This document shows, one piece after another, positions 59,763-64,000 of a stretch of 64,000 nt of DNA. The notes below the pieces were generated by a model. The model did no database searches. It was not told where the DNA came from and saw only the letters and a program-made list of their open reading frames with translations. The position numbers and the translations under genes were made by a program. Each line of letters starts with the position of its first letter. The stretch's first letter is position 1. Source of the stretch: Clostridium_AW malenominatum. Lineage in GTDB: Bacteria > Bacillota > Clostridia > Clostridiales > Clostridiaceae. The stretch spans positions 992,001 through 1,056,000 of the forward strand of contig NZ_BAAACF010000001.1 in the NCBI RefSeq assembly GCF_039521365.1. The letters are read 5' to 3'.

Positions 59763-61163
59763 TTATTGTGTAACTCCAAAGTCATAATGCTTATTAGTGT
59801 TTATTTTAACAGGGGTATTTTTAAGATTTGGAGTTTGTACTCTTAATGCATCGTATAAAGCTGAGCCAACAATTTCTCCAGCCTGCTGCAATCTATCTAA
59901 GCTGAGATTTGTATTAATTGTATCATCAGGTGTATGGTACCAAGGTTCTAGCTTGCCATTTTCATCTCCCCAGATGAAACATGCTGCGGGAATACCTAAG
60001 TCGCCAAAAGGAGCGTGATCGGATGAGCTTCCTGGGCTTATGCTTAAAATGTTATTTCCTAGTCTTGCACCAGCGGCAACTGCATAATCAGTTACTAAGT
60101 TAGGTTCTCCAGTAACTGTGTCTGCATACAATATGTTGCAAGCTTCATAACTAGTAGCGATCATATCCATGTTAAAGTTAGCAAAACTTCTAGAAAGTTC
60201 ATCTTCAGATAATTTGCTAACATAATATCTTGAGCCTAATAAGCCAATTTCTTCTGCTCCGCAAGCTATAAATCTAACTTCTTTATCAATTGGGTATGCT
60301 TTTAATATTCTAGCAAATTCAAGAAGCATAGCTGTACCAGAGGCATTATCATTTGCTCCAGGAGCATAAGGAACGCTGTCGTAGTGAGCTGTTACATAAA
60401 TAATCTTATCAGTAGCCTTATTCTTATTTTTGGGCTCTCTTTTGGCAATAACATTCCATGATTTTGTGTAAAGAGGTGCTTTTATTGTAGCTTGTATTTC
60501 TTTATCAGCTACTTCGTTAGCTAATAAATCACCATCAGCTTTTGAGATTGCTAATACAGGAATTGGGCTAACATATGTGCCTAATGTAGGATTTAATATT
60601 CCATCTACATTATTGTAAAGAATAACGCCAACTGCTCCAGCAGCAACTGCATTAATGGCCTTGTCAGAAAAGGATATTGCTCCTCTTTGTATTAATGCTA
60701 TATTACCTTTAACTTCTTCAGGAAAGTTAGAGGAATCTAAGCCTAATCCACAGTTTATAATATTAGCTGTAACCCCATTTTCACCAGTATTTCCTGAGCC
60801 AGTTGCAGCATTGGATTTCAATTCTTTATTATTTAAAGAATCTATTGTTAATTTTGGTATTACATTTTTAATATCAAATTCTTGAATTTCAGCATCATAT
60901 CCATACCTATTTAGTTCCCTTTTTACATATTCAGCAGCTTGCCTTTCTTCCTTTGTACCTGCTATTCTAGGACCTATTCCTTCGCTTAGATTCTCAATGT
61001 GTTTAAGTGCTCTTTCAGCATCAATTCTAGCTAGAACTTTTTTGTCAAAAGCCGTTGAAGAATTTTCATTAGGTGCGGCAAAGGTAACAGTAGAAGAGAA
61101 CACCATTAAAGCTAGTACCAACACCAGAAATCTTAGTCTTTTGAATTTCATTATTCTTTTCAT
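59763..61163 (-). CDS. Secreted M28-family aminopeptidase with PA domain
   Basis: The 466-residue protein has a signal peptide (cut near TFA-A, residues 27-30) and an M28 zinc fold. The five metal ligands are seen: HYDS, Asp in PGANDNASG, Glu-Glu in GAEEIGLLGS, Asp in NMDMIA and His in SSDHAPFG. A PA domain lies between (about 130-235), with AIAAVGVILY-type VAAGAVGVILYNN and SPIPVLAISKADGDLL. It should release N-terminal amino acids from peptides outside the cell. Confidence 0.93.
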   Translation of the reverse strand: MKRIMKFKRLRFLVLVLALMVFSSTVTFAAPNENSSTAFDKKVLARIDAERALKHIENLSEGIGPRIAGTKEERQAAEYVKRELNRYGYDAEIQEFDIKNVIPKLTIDSLNNKELKSNAATGSGNTGENGVTANIINCGLGLDSSNFPEEVKGNIALIQRGAISFSDKAINAVAAGAVGVILYNNVDGILNPTLGTYVSPIPVLAISKADGDLLANEVADKEIQATIKAPLYTKSWNVIAKREPKNKNKATDKIIYVTAHYDSVPYAPGANDNASGTAMLLEFARILKAYPIDKEVRFIACGAEEIGLLGSRYYVSKLSEDELSRSFANFNMDMIATSYEACNILYADTVTGEPNLVTDYAVAAGARLGNNILSISPGSSSDHAPFGDLGIPAACFIWGDENGKLEPWYHTPDDTINTNLSLDRLQQAGEIVGSALYDALRVQTPNLKNTPVKINTNKHYDFGVTQ

Positions 61164-61315
61164 AAATAAACCTCCTATTAATAATAGTCATAGTATTAAA
61201 TTTATTATGATATAAGTAAATTTATGACATAAACTAATATTATGCTATTATTTTGTAAATTAAGAAGGTATAGGAGATATAAAGGTATAAATAAAAAACA
61301 TGTAGTCAGCAATGG

Positions 61316-61720
61316 CTACATGTTTTTTTCTAAAGCTTTTCTAAGTATAATCATAAACCATATTAAGGATGCTCCTAATACAGCATGTCCTAATCCCGCT
61401 ATATGATTAAGTCCTTTAAAGTTTAATCCTTGTACTTGTAAAATCCCTCTCCATAAAAAAGTAATACCTGTAAATAGCAGCCCAAGGTTATAAGTTATAT
61501 ACCATTTGTTAAAGCCTTTAATTTGAGATAAATTTAAATTAAAGGATGCTAAAGTTAATATAAGAAAAAATAAAAAACCTAAAATCAAGAAATGGGGATG
61601 AAGTGCTTTTAAGGTTGTAACTCCATTAAAGTTATTAAATTTTGTGAACTCCCTATAAAAAACACCTCCAATTAAGCCTAATATTAAGTAGAAAAATGAA
61701 GTTTGATAAAGTTTTTTCAT
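61316..61720 (-). CDS. DUF2871 family membrane protein
   Basis: The start at ATG 61720 (MKKLYQTSF) follows GGAGGT; an ATG 12 bases upstream is less likely. The 134-residue protein has four helices with the DUF2871 marks LILGLIGGVFYREFTKF and LKALHPHFLILGF, plus GLGHAVLGASLIWF. The His-rich helices recall haem- or copper-binding membrane proteins. Function is unknown. Confidence 0.85.
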   Translation of the reverse strand: MKKLYQTSFFYLILGLIGGVFYREFTKFNNFNGVTTLKALHPHFLILGFLFFLILTLASFNLNLSQIKGFNKWYITYNLGLLFTGITFLWRGILQVQGLNFKGLNHIAGLGHAVLGASLIWFMIILRKALEKNM

Positions 61721-62038
61721 AATTACCTCCAAATGATATAATTAATAAATTATATTAGTTAATATTTATTATTAATTATATCATTAAATTTCCATTTGTT
61801 CAATAAATATATTACTTGCTTCCATTTATTATTTGGATAGTAAATAAATATATTATATAATTTGATTGTTATACAATTAAACTATATAACTAATAAATCA
61901 CATCAGCTTTTGAAATTGCTAATACAGGAATTGGGCTAACAATAGAGACTATTACTCTGTAAATATAAAGAAATTATAAAGTTTTATAAAAGCACTCTAG
62001 ATATGATTTATAATTAGAAGCGTAGGAGGGACCTTTCT
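61721..62038. other. 318-base intergenic stretch with a fragment of the M28 gene
   Basis: The region is mostly A+T-rich promoter-like DNA. At 61890-61941 it carries a near copy of 60521-60573 inside the M28 peptidase gene: CATCAGCTTTTGAAATTGCT against CATCAGCTTTTGAGATTGCT and an identical ending (AATACAGGAATTGGGCTAAC). The copy differs by one missing and one changed base and keeps the same orientation. No gene is coded here. Confidence 0.8.
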
Positions 62039-62743
62039 ATGAATGAGAAGATATTAATTGTTGAGGATGATGAAGAAATTGCTTTATGTATAAAAGAGTA
62101 TATTGAGAAGAATGGTTATTTAGCCATATGGTCATCTACAGGGAAAGAGGGGAATGAAGAATTTAAAAGAGATGAATTTCAACTTTTAATAATAGATATT
62201 ATGATGCCTGAAATGGATGGATTAACCCTTTGTAAGAATGTAAGACTCACAAGTGATGTGCCTATAATCATTCTTAGCGCAAAGAGTGAAGATTATGATA
62301 AGGTTAGGGGGTTAAATTTAGGAGCTGATGATTATATTACAAAGCCCTTTAGTTTGATTGAACTTCATGCAAGAATAGAGTCTAATTTAAGAAGGTATAG
62401 GAAGTATATGGGGATAACTGAAAATACTAATCTTTTAACATACGAAAATGGACTTGCTATAAATGAAAGAGATAAATATGTAGAAATTAATGACAGGAAT
62501 GTTCACTTAACTTCTAAGGAGTTTGAATTACTTATATTGATGGCTCAAAATCCAAAGAAAGCTTTTAGTAAAAAAGAACTCTATGAAATTATATGGGGAG
62601 AAGAAGACGTAGATGGAAATAATACGGTAACTGTCCATATAAAACAAATTAGAGAAAAGTTAAAGGATGACCTGAAAAAGCCAAAGTTCATTGAAACAGT
62701 ATGGGGTACTGGATATAGGTTTGTAGGAGATAGGATGATATGA
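62039..62743 (+). CDS. OmpR/PhoB-type response regulator
   Basis: The 234-residue protein has a receiver domain with acidic pocket Glu 9/Asp 10-11, phosphorylation site Asp 53 in IIDIMMPEMDG and the Lys of KPFS, followed by a winged-helix DNA-binding domain (LTSKEFELLILMAQNP, VTVHIKQIREKL, TVWGTGYRF). It pairs with the overlapping histidine kinase gene. TAGGAGGGAC precedes ATG. The target genes are unknown. Confidence 0.95.
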   Translation: MNEKILIVEDDEEIALCIKEYIEKNGYLAIWSSTGKEGNEEFKRDEFQLLIIDIMMPEMDGLTLCKNVRLTSDVPIIILSAKSEDYDKVRGLNLGADDYITKPFSLIELHARIESNLRRYRKYMGITENTNLLTYENGLAINERDKYVEINDRNVHLTSKEFELLILMAQNPKKAFSKKELYEIIWGEEDVDGNNTVTVHIKQIREKLKDDLKKPKFIETVWGTGYRFVGDRMI

Positions 62744-64000
62744 AGATAAAAAAATGGCTTACTCTATCTTATATAACAGTAATGCTTATTCCTATAGTAA
62801 CTAGTCTCATGCTTTTCTTTTGGATGCAACATTACAACAAGCAAAGAGAAATGGATGATTATGTAAGTAGCATAAAAAAGTTTGAAAAATACGATAAACT
62901 ATTAAGTGATAAAGAGTTGTTTAATAATTATCCTTTTAAGAAGATTGATTTGATTGAAGAAGAGGATAGAAATAGTACTAAGATAGAGATATATGATAAA
63001 AATGGAGTTAGATTATATGCATCTATTAATGATAATGCATCCTACATCTACCCAATTTCTAGAGAACAGCTTTATTCAAAGCTTTATGAAATAAATCATG
63101 GGTTTAGAGTAGATACCTTAAAAAAACCTGTTTTTCACGAAGGAGATTTAATTGGATTTTATCAAATAACCATAGTAAGAAGCAAATTAATTCAAGGAAT
63201 AAACAAAGGTACTATTATAGCTATGAGCATATTTATTACTGTGTTTATTGTAGTGCTAATGATTATAATTAAATTAATGGACAGAAAGTTTAATAAACCC
63301 CTTTTATTGTTAATAGATTCTATAAAGGATTTTGCAAAAGGAGAAGAAACTTCTATAAATTATAAATCAAAGGATGAAATTGGGGAACTTATAAATCATT
63401 TTAATAATATGAAGATGGCAATTAAAGAAAAAGACTATGAAATAGAAAAAGAGCAAAAGTCAAAGGAATATATGACAGCGGCAATTTCACACGATTTAAA
63501 AACACCTTTAACCTCCATAAGAGCTTATGCAGAATTAATTAGTTCTCAAAGGGAAGAGGATAATGAAAGATATGTTTTAGGAATATTGAATAAATGTGAC
63601 TACATGAGCAATATGCTAGAAGATTTGCTAATGTATACAATACTTTCTTCAAGCTATACTATGAATTTCGTAGATGTAGATGGAGAAGAGTTCTTTCAAA
63701 TGCTTCTTTCTGGTTATGAGGAAATTTGTGAAAAAAGCAATATCAATTATAAGACAGAGATAAAGGTTAAGGGAAACTACGGGGTTGATGTTAAGCAATT
63801 GATAAGGGTAATTGATAATCTTATGAGCAATGCTATTACACATACAGAAGAAGGACAGTCAATTTACATGGGGGCTTTTTCTGAGGAATTCTCCCTTCCA
63901 CATTGGATAAGTGGAGAGGAAGAAAACAGGCTTAAAGAACTTAGAAAAAACAATGTAGTATTATTAGTTAAAAATCAAGGAGAAGAAATACCAAAGGAAG
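62740..64000 (+). CDS. Membrane sensor histidine kinase (3' end outside the window)
   Basis: The gene overlaps the regulator stop (ATGA) and runs off the window after 420 codons. Residues 8-27 and about 152-173 are membrane helices around an extracytoplasmic sensor loop; a HAMP-like linker (SIKDFAKGEETSINYKSKDE) follows, then the H box ISHDLKTPLTS with His 251 and the N box DNLMSNAITHTEEG. The ATP lid and end are missing from view. It should phosphorylate the regulator encoded just upstream. Confidence 0.93.
   Translation, partial: MKIKKWLTLSYITVMLIPIVTSLMLFFWMQHYNKQREMDDYVSSIKKFEKYDKLLSDKELFNNYPFKKIDLIEEEDRNSTKIEIYDKNGVRLYASINDNASYIYPISREQLYSKLYEINHGFRVDTLKKPVFHEGDLIGFYQITIVRSKLIQGINKGTIIAMSIFITVFIVVLMIIIKLMDRKFNKPLLLLIDSIKDFAKGEETSINYKSKDEIGELINHFNNMKMAIKEKDYEIEKEQKSKEYMTAAISHDLKTPLTSIRAYAELISSQREEDNERYVLGILNKCDYMSNMLEDLLMYTILSSSYTMNFVDVDGEEFFQMLLSGYEEICEKSNINYKTEIKVKGNYGVDVKQLIRVIDNLMSNAITHTEEGQSIYMGAFSEEFSLPHWISGEEENRLKELRKNNVVLLVKNQGEEIPKE

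Overview
The window is a compact, A+T-rich stretch of a Gram-positive anaerobe, most likely a Clostridium sensu stricto. The evidence is strong AGGAGG-type ribosome sites, frequent TTG and GTG starts, a tyrosine T-box leader, SigI/RsgI, PyrK/PyrD, a soluble [NiFe] hydrogenase with hyp genes, and many short hairpin-plus-T terminators. No rRNA, tRNA, CRISPR array, transposase or phage gene was seen.

Layout. 0-7.2 kb: a plus-strand set that reads as tetrapyrrole/metal handling: the end of a FecCD permease, its ATPase with an unusual C-terminal extension, an ABC-2 exporter pair, two magnesium-chelatase-type AAA+ proteins (one fused to VWA), a DUF454 protein and a 37-residue Lys-rich peptide. 7.2-12.4 kb: a DUF4491 membrane protein, a GT8 glycosyltransferase, an internally deleted GNAT acetyltransferase, and a three-gene group of an AraC regulator fused to a PEP_hydrolase-type TIM barrel, a Tm-1-like protein and a stand-alone PEP_hydrolase-family protein. 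12.4-15.7 kb (minus strand): DUF4358 lipoprotein, MBOAT acyltransferase and DHHW protein, an O-acetylation module for an envelope polymer. 15.9-19.2 kb: two CobW-type GTPases with a two-gene permease (UPF0718 plus TIGR03943), behind a perfect 27-bp palindrome. 19.3-20.9 kb: tyrS with its T-box leader.

21.0-29.1 kb: a hydrogenase operon with a cytochrome b5-domain protein, small and large subunits, maturation protease, a short HypA-like protein without its zinc domain, HypF, HypC, HypD and HypE; hypB is absent. 29.2-43.2 kb: housekeeping and stress genes (DEAD-box helicase, MBL hydrolase, ArsC/Spx-like protein, two ECF sigma/anti-sigma modules, EFR1 ferredoxin-flavodoxin, acetyltransferase, nucleotidyltransferase, CPBP protease) with several small proteins and two genes broken by single-base changes in poly-A runs. 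43.3-47.9 kb: a DUF3360-like permease, then sigI-rsgI and a secreted repeat protein.

48.0-57.8 kb is the most interesting part. A PucR regulator, M20 carbamoyl-amino-acid amidohydrolase, dihydroorotase, DUF3311 protein plus sodium:solute symporter, PyrK, PyrD, aspartate ammonia-lyase and malic enzyme all lie on the plus strand. Together they encode uptake of a substrate such as orotate and its breakdown: orotate to dihydroorotate, carbamoyl-aspartate, aspartate, fumarate, then (with a fumarase from elsewhere) malate and pyruvate. The block lies between two identical 50-bp terminator sequences, which may be a trace of insertion. 57.8-64.0 kb: an EamA transporter, purC, a secreted M28 peptidase with a 52-bp duplicate fragment of itself downstream in the window, a DUF2871 protein, and an OmpR-type response regulator with a histidine kinase that runs off the end.
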